DNA of 64,000 bases. It comes from Rhytidiadelphus loreus (Eukaryota > Streptophyta > Bryopsida > Hypnales > Hylocomiaceae). Numbering within the stretch: the first letter of the stretch is position 1; the number at the start of each line of letters is the position of its first letter. Under the pieces are notes generated by a model. It worked only from the letters and a program-made list of their open reading frames with translations, was not told the origin of the DNA and did not search any database. A program made the translations under genes and the position numbers. This document shows positions 42,404 through 54,140 of the stretch, one piece after another. The stretch lies in the NCBI GenBank assembly GCA_947034895.1, contig OX344765.1, positions 5,647,001-5,711,000 on the forward strand, in the 5' to 3' direction.

Positions 42404-42595
42404 TGTTGAGTGTCAAGAAATATCTTCTATTAATACACTCTCTACTATAGTTTACTTTAGTTCCCAAGGACCAATAGTAGAGGAGGAGAACTATGTATAG
42501 ATTCTCTTGGCTTTGAATATATTGTTATTCTTTTCTACTTGCATATTTTGGTTATATAATACTTTGTAGTTTTGTTTCATTTCCTATTCTCAACA
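42404..42595 (+). repeat. Putative 3' LTR of the Copia fragment
   Basis: Opens TGTTGAG and closes CTCAACA, a perfect short inverted repeat with TG...CA ends. The start could instead be the TGTTATG a few bases earlier (42399). It cannot be confirmed without the matching 5' LTR. Confidence 0.55.
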
Positions 42596-43509
42596 CGGGG
42601 CTTCTGGCGGGTGGGGCGTCTGAAATTTCCACCTGCCCGGCTGGGACATTGGGCCGAGGTATTCCCCGCTCCAATCCGAATCAATGTTTTTTTTCCTGGC
42701 GATTTGGTGCTCAAAAGCACCAAAAAATTTAGGCCAGCACCATGCTATAGGAAATTTATAGTAAAATTTTGGATGAAATCGCCACATTGTGAATGAAAAT
42801 AGAATTATAGATGCATAGTATCACATTTTCTATCCAGTACGTGGATGAATGTTGAAGCTTGGAGCACCACCGTAACATTTAATATCGTCACTTTGCCATT
42901 TCATGGAAAATGAAAAACAAAACACTGATCCGAATATCCGATCCGACCTCCCTCGCTCTGTGGCTGCTGCACTCCTCCTTCTGTTCTCTCTGCCATCGCT
43001 TGGCGCCTTTGGTTTTCCAATTAGCCTTCACTCATCCTTCAATCCCCAATTCCTTCTTCCTCTCTCGTCTCCTCCATTGCGCACAACCGAACGCAAGTTT
43101 CCAAGTCACAACACTTGCACTCCGCCTGTAAACATTCCGTAAAGCTTTTCACTCGCAGAAAATCAATCCTTCACAGGTACTCTACTACTCCTCGTCTTTT
43201 TTTTCTTAAGAATTGCCATTCAATGTCCTTTGATGCTTCTGAACTCTATGTAAATTCGCTGAGAGAATATTTTAACTTGTGATGGCGTGTTTAGGAAGAG
43301 TCGTCAAGAATTGGTAGTCTTTTAGTCTGTCGTGGATCCCGAGCTAATTGGAGGGGTGCTACTCACCGATTGTAGGGTTTCGTGATTTTCTCGGTTGGAT
43401 GGGAAAGACTGGGATTCTGGTGAGGGCTAATTGCCTTGGCTGCTAGCAAGCGAGGTTTAACAAGTGGAGGGGGGTTGGCTGAGGGCTCCTTTCGGGAGGA
43501 GAGAGCACC
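42596..43509 (+). other. Promoter and leader region of the Ppx/GppA gene
   Basis: GC rises at about 42600-42700. A C/T-rich tract (42940-43140) looks like a transcribed leader, and a good splice donor (CACAG/GTACTC) lies at 43176. Open frames such as the one at 42903-43142 are probably upstream frames within the leader. Confidence 0.4.
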
Positions 43510-46500
43510 ATGATCTGTGGAAGGAGCTTCTTGCTTTCCGTAAGCTTCTCATCTTGCGTTTCGCGTGTTTTTTTTCTTTCGGAAAACATTGAACTCTATG
43601 GAATCGGAATGTATTTTGAGGTGGAATTCTCGGTTTGCTGAATTGGAATCTGGCTTCCTGTTCGTTTAAAAATGAAGACCCGGGATAGGGTTTTGGATAT
43701 TTTCATTTGGATTTTGGATTGTTTTTTTATTGTTCAGGTTAAAGAAGGTAGTCCTGATTGACGTTGTAAACTTTCATGTCATAGGGCAGAGGATACTGTA
43801 TGTATCAGTTTTAGGGGTTTAGAATATGTTGGACTGACTTGTGGGAGATCAGTATAGAGTTGTGGAGGGATCACTTTGGGTACCGGAGCCAAATTTTTGG
43901 GATGAAATTGCTATCACTATGTATGAATTTCTTATGCAATTTCATATGGGATTTTGTAGACAGTAGATAATTCCATTCTGAGTGGCTATAGACATTTAGC
44001 CAAGTCACGCTAACTCCACTCGTGAATAAGTCCATCCAAGTGTATAAGTAGATGAGTTGCTGTTGGCAATAGGGGTGTATAACGGTTTTAGTATGCTCTA
44101 CCTTAGTCTGGTTAGCATTGTAAACTTAATGCTATAGATCCAAATTTTTGTATAGCATAGCAGAGGAATTCCTGGATGTAGATTATTGATGCACGCTGGC
44201 AGTGCTTGATTTGCATTGTAGCTTGTATTTTTAGCTCGAGACAGTTTGTAAATTCAATATATGGAGCAACATGTAGATGTGAGTCTGCAGCGGTATCATC
44301 TGAGCCTTGATTCTGTTCTTCTTCTTTTCTTTGGTTAAGACTTTATATTGATTTATTGTAAATCCGCGTTAAGATGTTTATCGTGAAGGGAAGATTTGAC
44401 TACTTTGTTTTGCGGGGCGGTGATATTTCAGACAGATATTCTTGGCTCGACTGGAGTACTACAGCAGAGTTGGTGCACCGCTTTGACACCCTTCAAATCT
44501 CTTCATGTTACCTCTACTCACGGGTATTCTCGATTAATGGAAACTTCAAAACTGACCAACGCGCTTGCTTTAAAGCGAACAGCTCGAGATAACCAAGCAC
44601 CTCTGGTTGCTAAAAGTATGGGACCTATAGAGGAGGATACCTTCGCTGAAAACGGGGCTGGTGTGGACGACTTCGACGCTGACCCTTTATCCCTCAATGA
44701 AGTGCCCAGGCAGAAGAGGAGTTCTAAAGCGACGCCAGACGGTAATGTTAGCTAGTCTCATGTTGCTTTTTGCTTTTGGGTTTAGTGTTTCGGATACAAA
44801 GCAATGGACTGTTCACCATGGACTGTTGTAGACGTTGGAATCGGATTGTTTCAAGAATTTTGAGACATAGGGAGATCGATCATGGGGAGGGGACAAAGTT
44901 TCCATGATCCGCAAAAACGAGAAAGCACAGCATAGATAAGCATGATACAATTTAGGAGGAGTCAAGGGAGATCTCTCTATGATTCATCGGTCCCATGATT
45001 CAGTTGTCGCTACGGTCACCTATTGTACCTACTTGCAAAGTTCTTATATCACTTTTTATAATATTTAGCTTACAACCTTCCAACAATTTCAACGAAATAA
45101 ATGGGGGTCTCCATGATTGATCCATTAGTTTTCATCTCCCTTTTGCACGTCTCCCTATAATTGACCTCCAAAAATCACAGACGACATCATAGGGAGATCC
45201 ATCATAAGAAGATCTCCAATACTCCCTGCTGTTTTCAATGGTGGTGTGAAGAGCGTTGATCCTGAAGAGTTGCGTTTGGAATGGGTGTTTGTAGGGGATA
45301 TGATACTTGCAGCAGTGGACATGGGGACGAACTCGTTTCACATGGTGGTTGTACGAGCCGACAAGCAGGGCCGGTTCCAACTGATGGACACAGAAAAGGA
45401 AGATGTCCGTTTGGGTAGTGGCAGTCCTGATCTAAGTGTCATAACTCCGGACTCAGAAGACCGTGCCTTGGCTGCATTGAAACGCTTCAAAATCCTCGCA
45501 CAAACCCGGGGAGCGGAAATGCGAGTGGTGGCCACCTCGGCGGTGCGAGAAGCCAGAAACCGGCGGACCTTTGTGCGGAGGGTCCGTGATACTGTGGGTT
45601 TAGAGGTTGAGGTGCTTGCGGGCACTGAGGAGGCGTGCTTGATTTATCAAGGAGTCCTGCAGGCACTTCCCGTGTATGATAAGACTGTTTTGGTGGTGGA
45701 TATTGGAGGTGGTTCAACGGAATTTGTTCTTGGAAATGCAGGGAAGCCTATTTATGCTACCTCCCTCAAGCTCGGTCATATTAGGCTCTCCGAGCAGTTC
45801 CTGTCACTAGGTAGCAAGAAAGACGAGATAAAGAAGGAACAGGTTAGTTTTATAATACCTTGGATTTTTAGTATATATAATAATTAACCAATAATTGAGT
45901 AGGTTTTGTTCTCCATATTTGTAAAAAGATTCTCTTTTTAATCTAATGTACTTCTTCCTGTGATAACCCAGATGAGCAATTCATGTAAATTAGGCCTGAC
46001 TTTCACTTCCGAGCATCTTTTGGTGCATCACAGATTGAGGAGCTTAGACGTCACATTCGAGTGATTTTAGCCGATTCCGGTGTTATCGACAAAGTGCTAG
46101 CGACCCCTTTCGAAATTGCGATTGGGAGCTCGGGCACCATTGAAAGTATTGAGCAAATGATTCACCATACTATCACAACGCCATCTGAGTCACAGGTGAG
46201 TGTTGACGGGAGAAGTCAAAGTTCCTCTTGTGAGACCCGGGTTCCTTTTTCAGCAGGCATTGTCTGACACTTGTGTGTAACTAGGATTTGGATGGCCAAC
46301 AACAAAAAGAGAATTTACTACGTGATCGGGAGTTCACAGCAGACGAACTTAACGAGGCTGTCAAGAAGGTACTCTTGTTTCAAATCCAATTCGAGTAGAC
46401 ATGAATTCCATTCGTGGTTATTTTCTTGCTCTATTTGGTGAATTTGGTAGCATAACTTTGGTGTACAAGTCAGTAAATATTCCGGTTGGGTGATCAGATT

Positions 46501-49370
46501 TGTAAGGCGAAGACTGTATCGGAGCGGGCCAAGATTCCAGGACTCCCTGTGAAACGAGCTGATGTTATTGTTGGGGGTGCTGTGCTCTTGGAAGAAATAT
46601 TTCTGGCCATGGGGATAAAGAAAATGAAGGTGTCACATTATGCACTTCGAGAGGGAGTTATTGTTGACACTTTGGCTGAAACTTTTGACAGCTATAAACC
46701 AGGTGTAAATATCCGAGCAAGCTCCATTCTCAATCTCGCATTGAAGTTTAATACAGACCGACGCATGGAGTCTGCCCAACATTCAGCCGGTCTTGCCAAG
46801 GTTGGTCATCTCTCATGACACAAATTGGCAATTTATAATATGTCACTCCTTGTCTGCTAGCCTACAGCTTGTCTGTGGGCCACCAGCAGAACTTGACTTA
46901 AACCCTAAAGGACCAAGGATTCATGTTTTTGAAATGACCATTCGATTGATTATTTGTGAAGAATTATGACTCAGTTGGGATCAAATTTTGTATCACTAGA
47001 GTCAATGAAGAACATTGCATGTGTTGGTCAAGAAATTAATAAATAAAATTGAACAAAAAGAAAGCCCCTATGTGTCCTACGCAAAACTGCAAAAATAGCG
47101 TAAGGCCCAATTTGGATCTCTTTTTCCCTTAGGGGTTAATGTAACCTTTTGGCGTACCTGGCCTATCACATAGAGTCTACATCTAAATAGAGGCAACAAG
47201 AGAAGACCTTGCTACTCATACCCCCGAGGTATGAATGGTCAAACTTCCCCAACAGACTCTCCATTCAAGATGGTCTTCAGACCAGCGTTATTATTATTTT
47301 AACCTTTGCTACCGATTTATCACTTTGGTCAATGACTGCCAGAGGCGATGGCTCCCACTTGAAGCAAAACATTTATTTACATATTTGTCATTGTGTGCAG
47401 GAAATTCTTGCTGGACTGAAGACATGTCCCTCTGGTTCTACAGAATGTATCTCAGATGTCGCTCGGTTATTAAGTGATGACGACGCCGAACTATTGGAGG
47501 GGGCCACTATTTTGCATTATGTAGGGATGTTCATTAACCACAGGTCATATCACAGACATTCCCACTACCTTATTAAGGTATGAGGCATGAGGTGTTGAAG
47601 TCGTTTACTCATTTTGCATAGATTTGCGCACCTCTTTCATGTGCATCTGTACACATTTACTTTCATCGATTTTTCAATCTATCCTACAGAGGGTATTAGT
47701 AAGTACTGATCATGCCTATATGTGTATTCAGAATAATGAACATCTGCTCGGTTACAGTCCCATGGAGATTGAGGTATATCATTCCATGTGTATCTTTCTC
47801 TTCCTACAACTTCCTCATTCCAACTTTTTGCTTCTAGATAGAGCTTACTGGCTGCCTCATTTCATGAGCTTATCTTCAATTAAAGGAAACTGATGGTTTC
47901 CGGATGTTGCATGTCTTTATACTCGTGGAAGTGAGGACTAGACTTAATGGTTTATATGCCTGTGTTCTATTATTTGGTGAGAGATTTCTAAAATCGAATG
48001 TTATGTCGGATCGCTTTTGGATGTTGCAGATTATTGCGCTTCTAGTAAGATATCATCGGAAGAAGGTCCCTAGTCAGAAGGATGAAGACTTTGCCAATCT
48101 GCCTGACGAAGTAATTATGTTTTCTTTTACATACGTTTATTTGAGAACTTTGTCATTTACCTTATCTTTTGGAACGTTCTCTGATGAATGGAATTTTGAT
48201 AAACTAATTAATGTCACTCCAGTTTGATGTTTGAAATTCCTAAGCTATGACTGTGGATGTACATCAGCCAGCGCTTAGAAGTAGTGTAATACTGTGAAGT
48301 GGACGCTTGCCATCTCTATGTTTTGACAGACTCTTCACAGGTTAAACCTCTTCTGGGGGTTATTTAAGCAGTTTTCTTATAGATATCAATATGACTTTCT
48401 ATGCAGATTCAAAAGAAAGTACGGGCCATGTGTGCAATCATGCGTGTTGCTGTTGCTCTGGACCGCTGTGACTCAAGCGCCATCCAGCATGCCGAAGTCT
48501 TCCAGCAATCGGAAAGCATCCTTCTCGTAAGTACCCCTGTGAGAAACCTTTTGTGTCTTCAGTTTTTTCGTATTCAAGATGTACCTTTTTCCCTTTGTTT
48601 CCAGCTCGATGTTCAGGGCTTCAGCCATAACACTGGTTGCTGTTGTAGCTTATCACAAGTCAGGATTTGAAGATAATTCGATGAATAACTAGCTTGGCTG
48701 TGTCAGGCACTAGCCTGGGAGTCGTTGAAAGTTCTCCTGGGCATAAGTCCGCATTTGCGTTCGCATTATCTTTCGAGGTATTTATTCATGTGTATTTTCT
48801 TGTTTGTTTGATGAAGGCTGTAGTGCCTGCTAAGAACCCTGCGACCGGTATTGCTCAAGATGTTTCACTTGAGGTCTGGGCAGCCCAGCAAGAGCTTCCT
48901 TATTTTGAGAAAGTAAGCTCCTTGAACCAAATTGGTTTCATGAAGCATGTAAATGAAGTTTCTCTTCTCTGATTGCAGAGTATGCTTGGGCATTCCTCTG
49001 TTTATGTTGTGAGCCCTAAAAGACTTTAGATTAATGTTTTATAAAGTGATCAACTCATTCGATCACATCGTGAAAAAGATAATTCAAACGGGGACGAATT
49101 TTATATCATCAGAATCAGGGACGAACATTGCACTTCTTGGTCAATAAATAAATAAAATTGGACCGAAGTCAGTCCCCATATGACTCACTCAAAACGGCTA
49201 AAATACGTGAGGCCCAATTTGGGCTTCTTGGTCCTTTAGGGTCTAAAGTTAGGATATTGCTTGGAACTATGATGCAGATATTTAAGCGACGAGTATCGAT
49301 TATAGTTTCTGATGAACACGACCTGGAGGCGTTGAGCACAGAATCACAATCTGCAAGCCTGAGTTCGTAG
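43510..49370 (+). CDS. Ppx/GppA family phosphatase (exopolyphosphatase / guanosine pentaphosphatase type)
   Basis: Predicted to hydrolyse terminal phosphoanhydrides of polyphosphate or of pppGpp. Exons: 43510-43539, 44432-44741, 45181-45842, 46034-46195, 46285-46368, 46498-46800, 47401-47577, 47732-47773, 48030-48110, 48407-48526, (48605-48658 uncertain), 48817-48912, 49278-49370. All phases match; 719 residues without the uncertain exon. The ASKHA nucleotidase fold is clear: VDMGTNSF (159-166), VVATSAVREARN, GTEEACLIY with the catalytic-type Glu pair at 263-264, VVDIGGGSTEFVLG (286-298), IGSSGT and VGGAVLL. An HD-like helical domain follows (GATILHYVGMFI, HRHSHYLI, LLVRYHRKK). Residues 1-50 (MICGRSFLLS, then a Ser/Thr/Arg-rich stretch without acids) look like a mitochondrial presequence. 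The enzyme core is certain. Substrate, first exon and last exons are inferred. Confidence 0.9.
46898..47139. mobile_element. TTAA-flanked MITE in a Ppx/GppA intron
   Basis: Starts TTAAACCCTAAAGGACCAAG and ends CCCTTAGGGGTTAA. It lies wholly inside the intron 46801-47400. A close relative is in a later intron of the same gene (49010-49247) and a more diverged one in a phosphorylase intron (about 3130-3290). Confidence 0.7.
49010..49247. mobile_element. Second TTAA-class MITE copy in a Ppx/GppA intron
   Basis: Shares AATAAATAAAATTG, CCCCATATGA, ACTCAAAA and GAGGCCCAATTTGG with the related copies. The right end reads GGTCCTTTAGGGTCTAA, and both terminal TTAA motifs are eroded. It lies in the last intron (48913-49277). 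Confidence 0.65.
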
Positions 49371-50162
49371 AGGTATCATCGCCGCATATTTTCTTGTTGG
49401 CCTCAACCGAGAGGTTCTTCTAGTATTGGACCCCTCTCCTGGAGGTGGAAAGGGTTAGTTATATTTGTAAAGGAATGTATTTTAGAAATACAGACTGTTG
49501 TTTGAGGTATTTCAAATGATATCTAATGCGAACCGCTATGACAGTTCCGGCATGGTTTGTTGATCGAAAAGCTCATTGCATTTAGAATATTATTTCGACC
49601 TGTTATTCAATCGGTTTCAATCCCATGTACCTTGAATTCCTTTTCTTTTTTACTCATCCTGAAGCTGGGCTCAACTAGCGTTGCGTATTAGAGGATGATT
49701 TGGTCAGGTACTGATTGCAATGGCTTTGCCACCAGTTGGTTTAGTTTTTTGATACACTGCAGAATTTCTGAATGAAATCTAAGGATTACAAACCCTATCT
49801 CGTGGACGCTTCTTCCAACTCGTGTGGAATTCATTTCTTCTAACCACCCTTTCTCAGCCCCACCGACGATTTGCATAAGAGATTAAGGTATGTTCTCCTA
49901 AAAGCGTCCAAATTTATCATCTGAGCATGCTTCCTTTTAATTTTTGTTGAGTCTTGCTGGCAATCGAAAGAGGATACCAACCACAGCTTAGCAAGTGTTT
50001 TTTAAGACACCCCATGAATAGCTACGAGTCTTGAAAGTTCTGAATGTAGCTGTACCCAATATCAACCCTAGGCTCTATTGTTCAAAATGTGCACATTTTA
50101 AGCTACAATCTATTATGGAAAAATCGCAATTAGGTGAATCTGACTATGTGTTTCAAAGCATC
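49371..50162. other. 3' flank of the Ppx/GppA gene
   Basis: No gene seen. Probably 3' untranslated region, then the convergent 3' end of the minus-strand proline-rich gene. Confidence 0.4.
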
Positions 50163-51277
50163 CTATAAGACTAGCGGCCTGAATCTGAGTCTCTTCCTTG
50201 GCGATTCAGGAGGAGGAGGTGGAAGCCAATACGAAAAATCCTGAAACTTGTACTGTGCGTATGATCTACTAGGGCGGAGAAAGACTATTCGAGGAGGAAA
50301 GCCATGCAGCCATCGCAGGAATGTCAGCTCTGCCCAGACTACCTTGGTCGGATGTCTTAGCGGGTCGATTATTTTGATCCTAGCTGATGTTGGCAGTAAC
50401 CGAGTAGCAGAGAAGAAGCAGAAATCATCAATGACACTGTTTTTTGGAGGAGGTGGTGGATCTTTGGTGTAACCTATCACCCACAGGTTGAAATTTTCAC
50501 CTTTTCAGATTATATTACCATATGTTTACAACCTCCTATCATTAACCTAGGGATACTTGCGTCACTTTTAGTTTTTTTAACACATGGAATTATTTTTGGT
50601 AAAGCAGTATAGAGCTGTGTTTGGGTACAAGAGACAAATCTTTGAGATTAGATTTTTTTATCACTGTATGAATTGCTTATGCAATTTCAAAGTGGAAGAT
50701 GGTAGACTGCTACAGGTGAAAGTAGACAACCCCATTCCCATTCAAAGATCGGAGGCTGTATGCATATTAAGTCATGCTTACACGCCTTGCTAGTAAGTCC
50801 AACCAAGTGTATGAATAGATAAGTTGCAATCGATTACAAGGGTCAGTATAGGAGACGGGATCAGGTCTCCAATGATTTTAGTATCCTCTGCCTCTCTCCA
50901 GAACGCAAGAATTTTGAGAAATGCGTTTAAATCGGTGAAATAGACGCAAACGACCGTTTAGGTGACTCACCTATTTTTTTCTTAGGTTTCTTTCCTTCGG
51001 GTGGGGGATCCTCGACTGGTTTAGGTTTATCTGCCGGTTTCGATTCTGAGGATTCATCGCCTGGTCTAGGCTCGGCAGAAGATTTAGCGACTGTTTTTTC
51101 TGGATCAGGAGTTTTGCTACACCATTTAGCCTGTTTTCGCTCGAACTCCTCTGAAATTTCGATACTGTATTTGTATTGGTGCCACTTGCAATCCAAGTAC
51201 ACTGCTAACGTGAAGTTTATTACCCCATACCAGTCCGGTTGTGGTTCTGGATCTCCAAATATTTTCTGAAACTCCAT
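50163..51277 (-). CDS. Unrecognised two-exon proline-rich protein
   Basis: Exon 1 is 50971-51277 and ends at a strong donor (ATAG/GTGAGT). Exon 2 is 50163-50461, after an AAAG acceptor. The split codon joins in phase to give 201 residues. The N-terminal third has a hydrophobic core (WYGVINFTLAVYLD) and Trp/Tyr residues, suggesting a small folded domain. Residues 55-105 are a Lys/Pro/Glu/Ser-rich linker with KKPKKK near its end. The exon 2 part has two poly-proline runs (PPPPPK, PPPPPES) around a basic, aromatic segment. I recognise no family. Further 5' exons are possible, since the ATG at 51277 is preceded by a C/T-rich stretch. It lies tail-to-tail with the Ppx/GppA gene. Confidence 0.4.
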
Positions 51278-53217
51278 AGGTAGGGGAAAACCTTATGGAT
51301 CATATGCCCATGTAAGCCTGCACCCTTTACTTTGAGAATCAAAATAAGCCTCGCATTCTGACATGGCTAATTTAATATTGGTTAGACACTTCTCAACTTG
51401 AATTTTACTCAACATTCTTCTACTCCCGCATGCTCTTGCTTAGTTATAAATGGCAAGAAAATAAACCAACGTCACAAACTTTTTATAAGCATTTGATAGA
51501 ATCAGAATGACGGATAGTGACTCTTGGATGCAACAATAAGCCTCTGTTAAATGTTATGATGGTTTGAGGGAGTTTTGTTCCTTGCAGGTATTCGGAGTAA
51601 AACTTAATCGTGCAACAAGGATTTAATTCAAGCGAGTGGACGACATCGAAAAATTAGTTTGTCAGTGAACAAGGCGTCGAGCTTGTCACGCCGATCTCAA
51701 TGCTATATCTGGTGAGATGGATTCTGGCGACTCCTGCTACGTAGTCTATGTCCCAGTGTGCACCGACTTTGATTCTCCACTGCATGATTCTCTCTTTGCT
51801 CTGAATCTGAAGAGGATGACTCAGAGCTTTTCTTCTTCTCCACAAGAAGTGGGTGAGATCTCTTTCGTGCGAATGTGGTTGCTGAACAGTCGCATCTCTT
51901 CGGAATGAACCTTGAAGAGATGAACCTTCAGTTTGTCTGAGCTTGTGTAGAGATGGAAAGAAAGTATTGTAACCAGCTTGAGCTGCAAAGTAAGTCCATC
52001 AGAAGGCCTGCAACCCGAGAGCTCTCATTGGTTGCGAGGAAAGGATGTTCTTTTTACACTAATCCTGAAACGATGAAACGATGCAGAGGACGAGTGAAAA
52101 AGGATTTCTCATACATTATTTGGGCACCTTGTAAATATGTTATGAATTTTCAAATTATTGTTTGTAGGTGTACCAAGAATCAACACTAGGCTCTCCTAAG
52201 GTCTCAAGTTTTGATTGAGTACATCTTGCATCATCAATATCTAGATTTTATTGTCACTTTTTAATCCAAATTTAGTCATAGCATTTTGAGTAGTGATGGT
52301 TATGAGTGCACATACCTTAATCATGATTTTCTCATAATTGCCTTATTCTCTTTGCAAAGTTCAAGGTTTAGGTTTTCCCAAACTTTGCAATTTTAACTTT
52401 TTATTATGAATATTTAACCTTAAACCCTAAAGAGTACCAAAGCAACATGAAAAGTGTATTTGATCTCCCATGGTCAATTATATTATGGATTGTCTCATCA
52501 AAGTGTGTCCCATCTCAAAATGTTGGATTGTTTTAGCTCTTGTTGCAATTTCTACAAGTTATATCACAATTTATGACTTTTCTACCCATAGAAATTGAAT
52601 TGTTGTGATAATTAGTTTAACTTGTCATCCCATCTCCATAGAAATAAGAAGAGAGCACAATTTTTACTACTCACTTTGGATGATGTAAAATATTTCAAAG
52701 TGTAGAATCAATTTATAGTTCTTCTATTTATGTTGTATTTATTTGCTCAAGAATTTATAGGTTACTTTGGGCACGGGGTACAATTAGATGAAGTTACGTC
52801 TTGTGTACAATAGGCCCCATCATATCAAGGTATTTTTATGTGAGTTGGTCTGTAAGTAGAATCCAATAATTCACATTTGCAATCAATCAAGATTATTTCT
52901 ATACACATTTGTTTAATTTGAATCCATTATTGTTTATGGTGAAATATGATAACCAAAAAAATGTATAAGAAGACAACACCATAGAGAAAAAGTGTAGTTC
53001 TCTATTCTACATTTTTTGAGTGATATTTTTAAATGAGTTAGATAAAATGACCTAGTCTTAAGAAGAAAGGGTTATAAAAAGTGATTCAATTCAATTAGTC
53101 TAGAAAAATACTTAAATAAAAAAATATATATATTCCAACTATAGAGTAGTAGGTGATAGCTTGTGACACATTGTATAAGGTTTGCAATATTAGATGGTAG
53201 TCATTGGGTTCTTAATT
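51278..53217. other. Spacer, no gene recognised
   Basis: A moderately GC-rich part (51540-52100) has short frames on both strands without splice or family support. On the minus strand a short frame at 51654-51845 might be an upstream exon of the proline-rich gene, but I cannot show this. From 52200 on it is AT-rich. Confidence 0.35.
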
Positions 53218-54140
53218 TTAACCCCTAAAGGACCAAGTGTTCCTCTGGGGGACAAATGGATTTTGGACAAGTACCTACGGGCTGAATTTTTCTCTTGATT
53301 TTTTGAAACTTTTTTGAAGATAGAAAAATTGATTACCTCTCTAGGAATATAATTCTTTTTCCAATCGGTGCCTAGGAACAAAAGTTATGCCCATATAGCT
53401 CAGAACAAGGGAGACCAGGTAGCAAAAAAAATTGGCAAAAATTTGAATTTTTTTTCTAAATTTTTTTTCCTCATAGATTATATTTTTGTCTATCTAGGAA
53501 GCTTTGACCAATTCATTTGGATTTTTTATGAGAAAGTTATGGACAATCTTGTTTTCCAGGCAATTAGAACATCTTCTTGAAAAAATAACTTGTAGGATTC
53601 ATTTATGAATGCAATTTTGACAATTTAAAAAAAAAATTCCACATGGTTTAGTTTGCTTGCTAGAACAATCTCACCTTGGGGATTAGTGCATTTTAATTCT
53701 ATCTTAGATATATTAATAAAATAGATTTTCATTCAATCTTGTATCTACTTCTACTCTACAATTTTCTTAAGAATGAAAATTAAGTTTTTTTAAAAAACTT
53801 TTTTTTCCCTAGACTCTCAACTCAATTCTCCACTATCATGATTTAAAGCTCAAAACTCTGTAGTGCAAAAAATTTAGGTTAAAAATGTTCAAAATCAAAT
53901 AATCTAGTCCCGCAATGTGCTGAAAAACTTGTTTTTTTCACTTTAAACGCAGATATCTTGCAATATGTACGGTGAAAAATTCTGAAATTTTTTCCACACA
54001 TTCTCATACTAGAAAGGTGTAAGATCATACGGTTAGATGTGGGGAAAAAACAAGCTTCAAATTCTTTTACTCTTTGGTGTAGAAATGGCAGTTTTGAGTG
54101 TTTTTTGACAGAGAAAAGGCCTTTGTCCTTTAGGGGTTAA
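53218..54140. mobile_element. 923-bp TTAA-flanked element with CCCCTAAAGGAC inverted ends
   Basis: Left end TTAACCCCTAAAGGACCAAG, right end GTCCTTTAGGGGTTAA. The terminal inverted repeat is about 16-18 bases. The interior is AT-rich, with a possible frame at 53368-53580 that shows no known domain. A deleted inverted relative is at 35621-35976. TTAA flanks plus a CCC start are the hallmarks of piggyBac-type elements, but no transposase is present. Confidence 0.7.

Larger units (their letters stand above)
41555..42595 (+). mobile_element. 5'-truncated Ty1/Copia retrotransposon tail
   Basis: Consists of the RNase H coding end, a 245-base non-coding tail with GGTTTTAATGAGGCAAC (commonly found just before plant Copia 3' LTRs) and a 3' LTR. 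No 5' LTR or primer-binding site is present in the neighbourhood. Confidence 0.85.

Noticed and set aside
42903..43142. 79-codon frame with a hydrophobic N-terminus ahead of the Ppx/GppA gene
   Set aside because: It lies in a C/T-rich leader-like region and cannot be joined in phase with the enzyme exons. An upstream frame in the leader is more likely than a separate secreted peptide gene.
48702..48776. Segment GCACTAGCCTGGGAG... as a coding exon of the Ppx/GppA gene
   Set aside because: It has an acceptor and a donor, but in the required phase it leads to a stop on joining the next exon, and the flanking exons join directly in phase without it.
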